This document shows, in pieces, positions 52,854 through 60,703 of a stretch of 64,000 nucleotides of DNA. The notes beneath the pieces were generated by a model. The model saw nothing but the letters and a program-made list of their open reading frames with translations. It did not search any database and was not told the DNA's origin. This DNA is from Saccharopolyspora dendranthemae (lineage in GTDB: Bacteria > Actinomycetota > Actinomycetes > Mycobacteriales > Pseudonocardiaceae). The number at the start of each line of letters is the position of its first letter. Position 1 is the first letter of the stretch. The stretch lies in NCBI RefSeq assembly GCF_007829955.1, contig NZ_VIWX01000003.1:664788-728787 (forward strand). Direction: 5' to 3'. Both the position numbers and the translations under genes were made by a program.

Positions 52854-53633
52854 TCAGGGACAGGCGGAAGACGTCAGGGCGTAGGCGGAGATGGTCCAGC
52901 CGCCTTGCGGAGTTCGGGTGAGTTTGAAAGTTCCGAGTTCCGGTCCGCCCCGGACCTGGATTCGGCAACCCGGAACCTGGGCGTCCGGTCCGCTCTCGAC
53001 GATGGCGTCGTGGGCGAATTTGGGATTCGCGTAAGCGTTGGGGTCGGTGATCTTCGCGTTCAGACCCCGAGCCGCGGTTTCGCAGTCCGGTGCCCCGTAG
53101 GCGGTGGCGAAACCGTTCCTGCCGTCCGCGTCGAACAGCGCGCACGCCTGCTCCGGCGGTTCCGCTCGCAGGTAGTTGAGAACGCTGCGAATCGCCTGCT
53201 GCGGGTTCTGCGCCGTCATGGGCAGCGTGTCGGCCGGGGCGCCTCCGCCGGTGCCGCTGCCGGACGACCCGCCGCGGTCGCCGAAGTAGTGGTCGTAGGC
53301 CAGGTTCAGCAGGAGCAGGGCGATGAGGACGTAGAGGATCCTCCTGACCCACTTGTAGCGGAGCAGGCCGAGAGCCTTCTTCCACCACGGCTTCTCCGGT
53401 TCGGGCGCGGGTGCGCCCGTGCTGCCGCCCTGGGAGGCCTGCCACTCCTTGAACCGCTTGAACTCCAAGAACTCCTGGTACTCCGCGTCCGCTGAGCTCG
53501 GGTCGGCGGACGCCTTCGGAGCGTCGCCGCGCGGAGCCGGTTCCGGCGACCGGTCGCGCTCGGCCACCTCGACGACTTCGGCGTCGACGATCTCGGGCAG
53601 GTTGTCGGAACGCGGTTCCCGCTGATCAGCCAC
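52854..53633 (-). CDS. Single-TM protein with extracytoplasmic domain
   Basis: A 259-residue protein of unknown function. The first 95 residues are acidic and Pro/Ala-rich; one membrane segment (RRILYVLIALLLLNLAYDHY, about residues 98-118) follows a basic patch. The outer domain of about 130 residues has two Cys pairs (PEQACALF and PDCETAA; PGCRIQV and the C-terminal SSACP) that may form disulfides. The layout recalls actinobacterial anchored lumazine- or stress-type proteins, but I cannot name a family. GTG 53633 is preferred over GTG 53639. Confidence 0.6.
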   Translation of the reverse strand: MADQREPRSDNLPEIVDAEVVEVAERDRSPEPAPRGDAPKASADPSSADAEYQEFLEFKRFKEWQASQGGSTGAPAPEPEKPWWKKALGLLRYKWVRRILYVLIALLLLNLAYDHYFGDRGGSSGSGTGGGAPADTLPMTAQNPQQAIRSVLNYLRAEPPEQACALFDADGRNGFATAYGAPDCETAARGLNAKITDPNAYANPKFAHDAIVESGPDAQVPGCRIQVRGGPELGTFKLTRTPQGGWTISAYALTSSACP

Positions 53634-53687
53634 GCACACATGATGCCGGGAGACGGGGGCCGGTGGAAGCGCCCCTCCGGGGTCGAG

Positions 53688-53696
53688 TATTCTAAT
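53688..53696. promoter_or_regulatory. Overlapping divergent -10 boxes
   Basis: On the minus strand TAGAAT (53694-53689) is a good -10 for the membrane-protein gene starting at 53633. On the plus strand the same bases offer TATTCT or TCTAAT for the rplJ leader transcript. Both cannot be used at once. Confidence 0.45.
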
Positions 53697-53704
53697 CGAG
53701 GTTC

Positions 53705-53815
53705 CACCCAAGACCGCTGGTCTTCCTCACCGCTCGGCTACGGGCGAGGAGGAACTAAGGTCCCGTGAGATGCGGGCGGCCTGCGCAGGAGGGACGAGGC
53801 TGGTCACGCGTGTCT
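53705..53815 (+). promoter_or_regulatory. L10-type ribosomal protein leader
   Basis: A structured 5' leader of rplJ-rplL. AAGACC-GCT-GGTCTT (53710-53724) and CCTCACCG with CGGGCGAGG (about 53725-53752) form successive stems, followed by conserved-looking AACTAAGGTCCCGTGAGATG and GCGCAGGAGGG. In other bacteria the L10-L12 complex binds such a leader and represses its own operon. The placement over 100 nt upstream of rplJ fits. Confidence 0.6.
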
Positions 53816-53837
53816 TGTCGCGCGTGCACCGATTTTC

Positions 53838-53869
53838 ACGCCCCGTGCTGCCCTGCGCCGGGGCGTTTT
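53838..53869 (+). terminator. Possible attenuator before rplJ
   Basis: ACGCCCCG (53838-53845) pairs with CGGGGCGT (53859-53866) and is followed by TTT at once. It lies between the L10-type leader and the rplJ start (53928), where a terminator makes sense only if read-through is regulated. Confidence 0.55.
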
Positions 53870-53927
53870 GTCGTCTCAGGACCGACTGGATGGGTCAAGC
53901 CACAGTCGGAAACAGAGAGGAGGCGAC

Positions 53928-54443
53928 ATGGCGAAGTCCGACAAGGTCGATGCGGTCAGCGAGATCTCGGAGAAGTTCAACAACTCCACCGCTGCCGTTG
54001 TGACCGAGTACCGCGGGCTCTCGATGGCTCAGCTGTCTGAGCTGCGCCGCGCACTCGGTTCGAACGTGAGCTACCGTGTCGCGAAGAACACGCTGGTCAA
54101 GCGTGCCGCCGAGCAGTCGGGCGTCGAGGGCCTCGACGACCTGTTCGTCGGCCCGACCGCGATCGCCTTCGTTGAAGGCGAGCCGGTCGATGCAGCCAAG
54201 GCGATCAAGGAATTCGCCAAGGGCAACCAGAACCTGGTGGTCAAGGGCGGGTACATGGACGGCCGCGCGCTGTCCGTGTCCGAGGTCGACAGCATCGCTG
54301 ACCTCGACTCGCGCGAAGTCACGCTGGGCAGGCTGGCCGGTGCCATGAAGGCCAAGATGAACGAGACCGCCGCGCTGTTCGTCGCGCCGGCGTCTCAGGT
54401 GGCTCGCATGGCCGCCGCCCTTCAGGAGAAGAAGGGCGAGTAA
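53928..54443 (+). CDS. rplJ: 50S ribosomal protein L10
   Basis: A 171-residue L10, the base of the L7/L12 stalk. N-terminal VDAVSEISEKFNNSTAAVVT and EYRGLSMAQLSELRRAL bind rRNA; SYRVAKNTLVKRAAEQ follows; the C-terminal helix (about residues 140-165) carries the L12 binding sites. GAGAGGAGG lies just upstream of ATG 53928. The long leader suggests autogenous control. Confidence 0.96.
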   Translation: MAKSDKVDAVSEISEKFNNSTAAVVTEYRGLSMAQLSELRRALGSNVSYRVAKNTLVKRAAEQSGVEGLDDLFVGPTAIAFVEGEPVDAAKAIKEFAKGNQNLVVKGGYMDGRALSVSEVDSIADLDSREVTLGRLAGAMKAKMNETAALFVAPASQVARMAAALQEKKGE

Positions 54444-54573
54444 GGCTCCCGCAGTCCGCAGTGGACGGTGCGTGGAGCGCGCGCCGTTGCGGGCCCGTGG
54501 AACGTCTTTCGCGCGAAACCCCCTTACCCGGATACCGACGGTGCCCGGGCACTGAGCAGAAAGGAACGCCGAC

Positions 54574-54960
54574 ATGGCGAAGCTGAGCAACGACGAGCTG
54601 CTGGACGTCTTCAAGGAGATGACCCTCCTGGAGCTGTCGGAGTTCGTGAAGCAGTTCGAGGACACCTTCGACGTCACCGCCGCCGCCCCGGCCGCGGTCG
54701 CCGTTGCCCCCGCCGCCGGTGGCGAGGCCGCCGAGGCTGAGGAGCAGGACGAGTTCGACGTCGTGCTCGAGAGCGCCGGCGACAAGAAGATCCAGGTCAT
54801 TAAGGTCGTTCGCGAGATCGTCACCGGCCTGGGCCTGAAGGAGGCCAAGGAGCTCGTCGAGGGCACCCCGAAGGCCATCCTGGAGAAGGTCGACAAGGAG
54901 AAGGCCGAAGAGGCCAAGGGCAAGCTGGAAGAGTCCGGCGCCTCCGTCTCCGTCAAGTGA
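54574..54960 (+). CDS. rplL: 50S ribosomal protein L7/L12
   Basis: A 128-residue L7/L12: N-terminal dimerisation domain (LLDVFKEMTLLELSEFVKQF), Ala-rich hinge (about residues 34-55) and the C-terminal factor-binding domain (FDVVLESAGDKKIQVIKVVR, GLGLKEAKELVEGTPKAI). 130 bp after rplJ; ATG 54574 has GAAAGGAA upstream. Confidence 0.97.
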   Translation: MAKLSNDELLDVFKEMTLLELSEFVKQFEDTFDVTAAAPAAVAVAPAAGGEAAEAEEQDEFDVVLESAGDKKIQVIKVVREIVTGLGLKEAKELVEGTPKAILEKVDKEKAEEAKGKLEESGASVSVK

Positions 54961-55101
54961 TTCACCACCCGGCCGCTGGGCGCTTCGTCCGGCGGTCCGG
55001 GTAGCGGAACCTGACACGCCGCTCCACGACTCGCGGCTGCGCCGCACGCGTCGGGTTCGAAAACCAGGTTCCGGAGTCGCTGAGTCTTTGACTCGCTGTG
55101 A

Positions 55102-55145
55102 GAGAACGGGCACTCGCTGTTGCGGGTGCCCGTTCTCTTTTCCTT
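55102..55145 (+). terminator. Intrinsic terminator after rplL
   Basis: A 16-bp stem (55102-55117 with 55122-55137, one T.G) around TGTT, followed by TTTTCCTTT. The most classical terminator in the window. Confidence 0.88.
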
Positions 55146-55157
55146 TGCGCGGAAACG

Positions 55158-55192
55158 AGGACCTTTTTTCGGACGTATCCGAGAAGGGTCCT
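55158..55192. repeat. Inverted repeat upstream of mce operon
   Basis: AGGACC with GGTCCT outside, TCGGA-CGTA-TCCGA at the apex, and T/A and T.G pairs with one bulge between, giving a stem of about 16 bp. The T-run is inside the 5' arm, so it is not an ordinary terminator for the plus strand; it may be an operator. Confidence 0.45.
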
Positions 55193-55246
55193 TGATTTGT
55201 AGTGAACTCATGAGTAACCCTGCTGCGTCGAGCTCGTTGCATAGGT

Positions 55247-55278
55247 GTGACGCCAACTACCTTCGTTAGGCGCGTCAC
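55247..55278. promoter_or_regulatory. GTGACGC...GCGTCAC dyad near mkl
   Basis: GTGACGC (55247-55253) and GCGTCAC (55272-55278) are perfect 7-bp arms 18 bp apart, 73 bp before the mkl start. A site for a TetR- or GntR-type regulator of the mce locus is possible. Confidence 0.4.
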
Positions 55279-55350
55279 GTGTGCGAGGGTGCTTCTCCGG
55301 GGATGGATTACGTCCCCGGAATCGGTGTAATCGAGGACGCGGAGGTTCGG

Positions 55351-56661
55351 ATGGGCGTCGAGGTGGTTGTCGAAGGGCTCTCGAAGTCCTTCGGCCCGCA
55401 GACCATCTGGCGGGACGTCTCGCTGAATCTGCCCCAGGGCGAGATCAGCGTGCTGCTCGGGCCTTCCGGCACCGGCAAGTCGGTGTTCCTGAAGTCGCTG
55501 GTGGGTCTGCTCAAGCCGGATGAGGGCAAGGTCGTCATCAACGGGACGGACATCTGCACTTGCTCGGAAAAGGATCTTTACGAGGTTCGGAAGCTTTTCG
55601 GCGTGCTGTTCCAGGACGGCGCGCTGTTCGGCTCGATGAACCTCTACGACAACATCGCCTTCCCGCTCCGCGAGCACACCCGCAAGAGCGAGACCGAGGT
55701 CCGAAACGTGGTCCTCGAGAAGATGGAGATGGTCGGTCTCATCGGTGCGGAGGACAAGCTCCCAGGTGAGATCTCGGGCGGCATGAAGAAGCGCGCGGGT
55801 CTGGCCCGCGCCCTCGTGCTCGACCCGGAGATCCTCCTGTTCGACGAGCCGGACTCCGGTCTGGACCCGGTCCGGACCGCGGTGCAGAACCAGCTGATCG
55901 TCGACCTCAACGCGCAGATCGACGCGACGTTCCTGATCGTCACGCACGACATCAACACCGCTCGGACCGTGCCGGACAACATCGGCATGCTCTACCGCCG
56001 CAACCTGGTGATGTTCGGGCCGCGCGAGGTCCTGCTGACCTCCGACGAGCCCGTGGTCGTGCAGTTCCTCAACGGCCGGCCCGACGGGCCGATCGGCATG
56101 AGCGAGGAGAAGGACACCGCGCTGGTGGAGGCCGAGCTGGCCAAGCACGGCCGACCGCAGGTCCCCGCGATGATGCCGCAGCTGGAGGTCAGCCCCGGCC
56201 TGCCGGACCGCTCCGCCGTGCACCGCCGCAAGGAGCGCGTGCTGCGCCAGCTGCGCTCGCTGAACCCCACCGCGCAGGAGGAGATCCTCAAGAGCCTGAC
56301 TCCGGAGGAGTTGGCGCTCTACGGGTTCAAGTCCCCCGCGACCGGTTCCTGGCCCCAGCAGCAGGCGGCACCGCAGCAGCAGGCGGCACCGCAGCAGCAG
56401 GCGGCACCCCAGCAGTTCGCCAACCCGCAGCAGCCGCCGCAGCAGTTCGCTCAGCAGCCGCAGCAGGCCGCACCCCAGCAGCCCGCGCCGCAGCAGTTCG
56501 CCCAGCAGCAGGCGCAGCCCCAGCAGGCGCAGCAGCAGCGGCCCTCGCCGCACCCGCGCCAGCAGGAGCAGGAACCGGTGTGGCCCGGCGGGTTGCAGGC
56601 GGACGAAGAGCCCGCGGGCGGTCGCCGCCGCTGGTTCGGACGCAAGCGAGGTGAGCAGTGA
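55351..56661 (+). CDS. mkl: Mce-system ABC ATPase Mkl (MceG-like)
   Basis: A 436-residue ATPase that energises Mce lipid import with the YrbE permeases. Walker A is GPSGTGKS (37-44), the Q-loop region is FGVLFQDGALFGSMNLYDN, the signature is GEISGGMKKRAGLARAL, and Walker B is ILLFDEPDSGLDPVRT. It is very similar to M. tuberculosis Mkl (Rv0655), which also lies just after the rplL region. After the ATPase core, about 80 residues are Gln/Pro/Ala-rich and low in complexity. ATG 55351 has GGAGG 5 nt upstream. GTGA overlap with the first permease gene. Confidence 0.92.
   Translation: MGVEVVVEGLSKSFGPQTIWRDVSLNLPQGEISVLLGPSGTGKSVFLKSLVGLLKPDEGKVVINGTDICTCSEKDLYEVRKLFGVLFQDGALFGSMNLYDNIAFPLREHTRKSETEVRNVVLEKMEMVGLIGAEDKLPGEISGGMKKRAGLARALVLDPEILLFDEPDSGLDPVRTAVQNQLIVDLNAQIDATFLIVTHDINTARTVPDNIGMLYRRNLVMFGPREVLLTSDEPVVVQFLNGRPDGPIGMSEEKDTALVEAELAKHGRPQVPAMMPQLEVSPGLPDRSAVHRRKERVLRQLRSLNPTAQEEILKSLTPEELALYGFKSPATGSWPQQQAAPQQQAAPQQQAAPQQFANPQQPPQQFAQQPQQAAPQQPAPQQFAQQQAQPQQAQQQRPSPHPRQQEQEPVWPGGLQADEEPAGGRRRWFGRKRGEQ
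56356..56409 (+). repeat. Three 18-bp tandem repeats in mkl
   Basis: CAGCAGCAGGCGGCACCG is repeated three times (one base differs in the last), encoding QQQAAP units at the start of the Gln-rich tail. Such a tract can change copy number by slippage in steps of six residues. Confidence 0.85.
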
Positions 56662-57446
56662 GCGCGTCCCGGGTGCAGTTCCCCGGTGCCGGTGGTCTGC
56701 GCCAGACGGGCAAGCTGTTCGCGCTGGGGATGGACATCGTGCGGGCCATGCCCTCGCGTCCGTTCCAGATCCGTGAGTTCATCCAGCAGTGCTGGTTCAT
56801 CGCCAGCGTCACGATCCTGCCGACCGCACTGGTCTCGATCCCCTTCGGCGCGGTCATCGCGCTCCAGCTCGGATCGCTGACCAGGCAGATCGGCGCCCAG
56901 TCGTTCACCGGTGCCGCCAGCGTGCTGGCGATCATCCAGCAGGCCAGTCCGATCGTGACGGCGCTGCTGATCGCCGGTGCGGGTGGTTCGGCGATCTGCG
57001 CCGACCTCGGGTCGCGCAAGATCCGCGACGAGATCGACGCGATGGAGGTGCTGGGCGTCTCGCCGATCCAGCGCCTCGTGGTGCCCAGGGTTCTGGCCGC
57101 GATGCTGGTGGCAGTGCTGCTCAACGGCATGGTCAGCGTCGTCGGCGTGGTCGGTGGCTACACCTTCAACGTGATCATGCAGGACGGGACGCCGGGCGCG
57201 TACATGGCCAGCTTCAACGCGCTGGCCCAGCTGCCGGACCTGTGGATCAGTGAGCTCAAGGCCCTGATCTTCGGCTTCTTGGCGGGTGTGGTGGCCGCTT
57301 TCCGCGGCCTCAACCCACCACCGGGTCCGAAGGGCGTCGGGGACGCCGTGAACCAGTCGGTCGTGATCACCTTCCTGCTGCTGTTCGCGGTGAACTTCAT
57401 CCTCACGACGCTGTACATGCAGTTGGTCCCGCCAAAGGGAATGTGA
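56658..57446 (+). CDS. yrbEA: MlaE/YrbE-type permease, first copy
   Basis: A 262-residue permease with about five membrane segments. The MlaE family core is visible: PSRPFQIREFIQQCWFIASV, IPFGAVIALQLGSLTRQIGA, GSRKIRDEIDAMEVLGVSPI (contact with the ATPase), and VIMQDGTPGAYMASF. With YrbEB it forms the inner-membrane channel of the Mce transporter. GTG overlaps the mkl stop (GTGA). Confidence 0.92.
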   Translation: MSASRVQFPGAGGLRQTGKLFALGMDIVRAMPSRPFQIREFIQQCWFIASVTILPTALVSIPFGAVIALQLGSLTRQIGAQSFTGAASVLAIIQQASPIVTALLIAGAGGSAICADLGSRKIRDEIDAMEVLGVSPIQRLVVPRVLAAMLVAVLLNGMVSVVGVVGGYTFNVIMQDGTPGAYMASFNALAQLPDLWISELKALIFGFLAGVVAAFRGLNPPPGPKGVGDAVNQSVVITFLLLFAVNFILTTLYMQLVPPKGM

Positions 57447-57468
57447 TGGCCGCCAGGGGAATGGGAAC

Positions 57469-58308
57469 ATGGTGACGATCTCGCAGCGCGCCAAGCGCGC
57501 GGCCCGACGGCCGGTGGAGATGCTGGACGACCTGGGTGACCAGATGTCGTTCTACATGCGCTCGCTGGCGTGGATTCCGAGGGCCATCACCCGCTACGCC
57601 AAGGAAACGCTGCGCCTGCTGGCCGAGGTCAGCTTCGGCAGCGGCGCCCTGGCCGTCATCGGCGGCACGGTCGGCGTGATGATCGGCCTGACGCTGTTCA
57701 CCGGCACGGTCGTCGGGCTGCAGGGCTTCGCGGCCCTCGACCAGCTCGGCACCTCGGCCTTCGCCGGCTTCATCTCGGCCTACTTCAACACCCGCGAGAT
57801 CGCGCCGCTGGTGGCCGGTCTGGCCCTGTCGGCGACGGTGGGTTCGGGCTTCACGGCGCAGCTGGGCGCGATGCGGATCTCCGATGAGATCGACGCGCTG
57901 GAAGTCATGGGCGTGCCGAGCCTTCCGTACCTGGTGACCACCCGCGTGATGGCCGGCTTCGTCGCCGTCGTCCCGCTCTACGTGCTGGGCCTGCTGACGT
58001 CCTACGTCGCGGCCAGAGGCGTCACCGTCTACCTCTACGGGCAGTCGGCGGGCACCTACGACCACTACTTCAACCTGTTCCTGCCTCCCGAGGACGTCCT
58101 GTGGTCCTTCGGGAAGGTCCTGATCTTCAGCGTGGTGGTGATCATGACGCACTGCTACTACGGCTACCGGGCCAGCGGCGGCCCCGCCGGGGTCGGCGTC
58201 GCGGTGGGACGCGCGGTGCGGACCGCGATCGTGACCACCGCCCTGCTGGACTTCTTCCTGAGCCTCGCGATCTGGGGCACCACCACGACCGTTCGGATCA
58301 CGGGATGA
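57469..58308 (+). CDS. yrbEB: MlaE/YrbE-type permease, second copy
   Basis: A 279-residue paralogue of the preceding permease. GTVVGLQGFAALDQLGTSAF and MRISDEIDALEVMGVPSLPY are the matching core segments; the EIDALEVMG loop docks on the ATPase. 22 bp after yrbEA, ATGA overlap with mceA. The paired, non-identical permeases imply a heterodimer. Confidence 0.92.
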   Translation: MVTISQRAKRAARRPVEMLDDLGDQMSFYMRSLAWIPRAITRYAKETLRLLAEVSFGSGALAVIGGTVGVMIGLTLFTGTVVGLQGFAALDQLGTSAFAGFISAYFNTREIAPLVAGLALSATVGSGFTAQLGAMRISDEIDALEVMGVPSLPYLVTTRVMAGFVAVVPLYVLGLLTSYVAARGVTVYLYGQSAGTYDHYFNLFLPPEDVLWSFGKVLIFSVVVIMTHCYYGYRASGGPAGVGVAVGRAVRTAIVTTALLDFFLSLAIWGTTTTVRITG

Positions 58309-59648
58309 GCGGGCGCGGAGCGGTCACCACGGTCAAGCGCAGGGTCATGGGTCTGGCGCTGCTGATGAGCATGGTCATGTTCGTCGTGCTGTGCCTGGCG
58401 TTCTACAACAAGGCGTTCACGGCCTCCTCGGACGTGATCCTCAAGGCGGCTTCCACCGGCAACCAGCTGCTTCCGGACTCCGATGTCAAGGTCCGCGGCA
58501 TGATCGTCGGTCGCGTCGTCGAGGTGAAGTCGACGGGCAAGGGAGCGGAGCTGCACCTGGCGCTGCAGCCGGACATGGCGGAGAAGATCCCGTCCAACGT
58601 CTCGGCGCAGCTGCTGCCGCGCACCCTGTTCGGCGAGCGCTACGTGTCGCTGGACATGCCCAAGGAGCCGTCGTCCAAGACGCTCGCCTCGGGCGGGGTG
58701 ATCGAGCAGGACCGGACCCGCGCGGGCCTGGAGCTGGAAACGGTTCTGGCCGACACGATGCCGGTGCTGCAGGCGGTGAACCCCGAAGACCTGGCGTCCA
58801 CGCTCAACGCGCTGGACCACGCGCTGTCCGGGCGCGGCGACCAGGTCGGAGACACGCTGTCGCAGCTCAACACCTACCTGGACGGTCTCAACCCGTCGGT
58901 GCCGGACCTGCGGGACAACCTGCGGGAGCTGGTCGGGGTCGCGCAGACCTACGAGCAGGCCGCACCGGACATCATCTCCGCGCTGGACAACTTCTCCACC
59001 ACGGCGCGAACCCTGGTGGACCAGAAGCAGAACCTGCAGAAGATGACCGGGCAGCTGACCACGACGTCCGGCGACCTGACGACGTTCTTCAACGCCAACG
59101 GCAAGAACATCATCCAGCTCGCCGATGCCCAGCGGCCGACCTTGGACGTGCTGTCGAAGTACTCGTCGTCCTTCCCGTGCTTCCTGGGCGAGATGGCGGA
59201 GTACGTCCCGCGCATCCGCAAGGCGTTCGGCGAGGGCACCAACGAGCCGGGTCTGCACGTGACGCTCGAAGTCGCCGCGCACCGCGGCAAGTACGAGCCG
59301 AACCAGGACGAGCCGGAGTTCGCCGACAAGCGCGGACCGCGTTGCTACAACTTCATGGAGCACCTGGACCCGATGCCGGAATACCCGCCGGACGGCCCGT
59401 TCAAGGACGGCTCGGTGCCGCCGCCGGCATCCCGCCCGGCGACCGGTGGCCTGAACCCGGCAGCGGGCACCAGCCCGCAATCAGCACCGGCCGGTACCGC
59501 GACGCAGTGGGTCAACTCGCCCGCTGAGCAGGACATGGTGGCCACCGTGCTGGCTCCGGCCCTGGGACGTCCTTCCTCGGAGGTTCCCGACTGGGGCGGG
59601 TTGCTGGTCGGACCGGTGCTGCGAGGTGCGGAGGTGAGCTACCGATGA
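58305..59648 (+). CDS. mceA: MCE-family protein, position A
   Basis: A 447-residue Mce protein. One N-terminal membrane segment (about residues 14-33) is followed by the MCE/MlaD domain (SDVKVRGMIVGRVVEVKSTG, VSAQLLPRTLFGERYVSLDM), a long helical region that forms the needle with the other Mce subunits, and a Pro-rich C-terminus. The system carries lipids or sterols across the periplasm in mycobacteria; the substrate here is unknown. ATGA overlaps on both sides. Confidence 0.92.
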   Translation: MSGRGAVTTVKRRVMGLALLMSMVMFVVLCLAFYNKAFTASSDVILKAASTGNQLLPDSDVKVRGMIVGRVVEVKSTGKGAELHLALQPDMAEKIPSNVSAQLLPRTLFGERYVSLDMPKEPSSKTLASGGVIEQDRTRAGLELETVLADTMPVLQAVNPEDLASTLNALDHALSGRGDQVGDTLSQLNTYLDGLNPSVPDLRDNLRELVGVAQTYEQAAPDIISALDNFSTTARTLVDQKQNLQKMTGQLTTTSGDLTTFFNANGKNIIQLADAQRPTLDVLSKYSSSFPCFLGEMAEYVPRIRKAFGEGTNEPGLHVTLEVAAHRGKYEPNQDEPEFADKRGPRCYNFMEHLDPMPEYPPDGPFKDGSVPPPASRPATGGLNPAAGTSPQSAPAGTATQWVNSPAEQDMVATVLAPALGRPSSEVPDWGGLLVGPVLRGAEVSYR

Positions 59649-60703
59649 ACGGGATCAGCATTCGCGGACCGCTCTTCAAGTTCATGATCTTCGTCGTCGT
59701 CACGTTGCTGGCCTCCGGTCTGCTGATCATGACGATCGCGAACCAGGACCTGCGGTCGGCGACCTCGTACTCCGCGCGGTTCACCGACGCCACCGCCCTC
59801 AACGAGGGCGACGAGGTGCGGATCTCCGGGGTCAAGGTCGGTGAGGTCGAGGACGTCGAGCTCGTCGACAACAAGATCGCGCAGGTGACGTTCAACGTCG
59901 CCGACCGGAAGCTCCCGTCGTCGGTGACCGCGACCATCAAGTACCGGAACCTGGTGGGACAGCGCTACATCGCGCTGGAGCAGGGGGCCACGCCCGCCGG
60001 CTCCGGCGGTGCCGCCGGCCGGACCGCGCAGGGCGGATTCCTGCCCGAGGGCGGCATGATCCCGCAGGAGCGCACCAAGTCCGCGCTGGACCTGACCGTG
60101 CTGCTGGGCGGCTTCAAGCCGCTGTTCCAGGCGCTGTCACCGGAGGACGTCAACAAGCTGTCCTACGAGATCATCCAGGTCCTGCAGGGCGAGGGCGGCA
60201 CGGTCGAGAGCCTGCTGTCGCACACCGCTTCGCTGACGACCACCATCGCCTCCCGCGACAAGGTGATCGGCGAGGTCATCACCAACCTCAACGGCGTGCT
60301 GGACACCGTCAACGCGCGTGATCAGCGGCTCTCCGAGCTGGTCGGTCAGCTGCGGCAGGTGGTGTCCGGACTCGCCGAGGACCGCGACTCCATCGGCAGC
60401 GCGATCACCTCCTTGGACGGCCTGACCAACACCACGGCGGGGCTGCTGGAGGACGCCAGGCCGGGTCTGCAGCAGGACATCGCCGGTCTCGGTGACCTGT
60501 CGAAGAACCTCAACGACAACGAGCAAATCGTGGACCGGGTGCTGCACAACATGCCGAACAAGCTGGAGAGCTTGAGCCGCACCGCTTCCCACGGGTCGTG
60601 GTTCAACTTCTACATGTGCAGTGCCTCCGGCAACGTCGGCGTCGGCAACATTAACCTGCCGCTGCCGCTCGCGCCGGTGACCCAGCCGAGGTGCCAGCGA
60701 TGA
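59645..60703 (+). CDS. mceB: MCE-family protein, position B
   Basis: A 352-residue Mce protein with an N-terminal membrane segment (FKFMIFVVVTLLASGLLIM), an MCE domain (RFTDATALNEGDEVRISGVK, VTATIKYRNLVGQRYIALEQ) and a helical domain to about residue 310. It ends in a short proline-rich tail. ATGA overlaps with mceA and mceC. Confidence 0.92.
   Translation: MNGISIRGPLFKFMIFVVVTLLASGLLIMTIANQDLRSATSYSARFTDATALNEGDEVRISGVKVGEVEDVELVDNKIAQVTFNVADRKLPSSVTATIKYRNLVGQRYIALEQGATPAGSGGAAGRTAQGGFLPEGGMIPQERTKSALDLTVLLGGFKPLFQALSPEDVNKLSYEIIQVLQGEGGTVESLLSHTASLTTTIASRDKVIGEVITNLNGVLDTVNARDQRLSELVGQLRQVVSGLAEDRDSIGSAITSLDGLTNTTAGLLEDARPGLQQDIAGLGDLSKNLNDNEQIVDRVLHNMPNKLESLSRTASHGSWFNFYMCSASGNVGVGNINLPLPLAPVTQPRCQR

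Larger units (their letters stand above)
54961..55350. other. Spacer between rplL and the mce locus
   Basis: 390 bp without a gene. It holds the rplL terminator, two further inverted repeats and presumably the mce promoter. TTGATT (55193-55198) with TAACCC 17 bp on is a weak promoter candidate. Confidence 0.5.

Noticed and set aside
56356..56409. CRISPR-like short repeats
   Set aside because: The units are directly adjacent without spacers and encode an in-frame QQQAAP tract.
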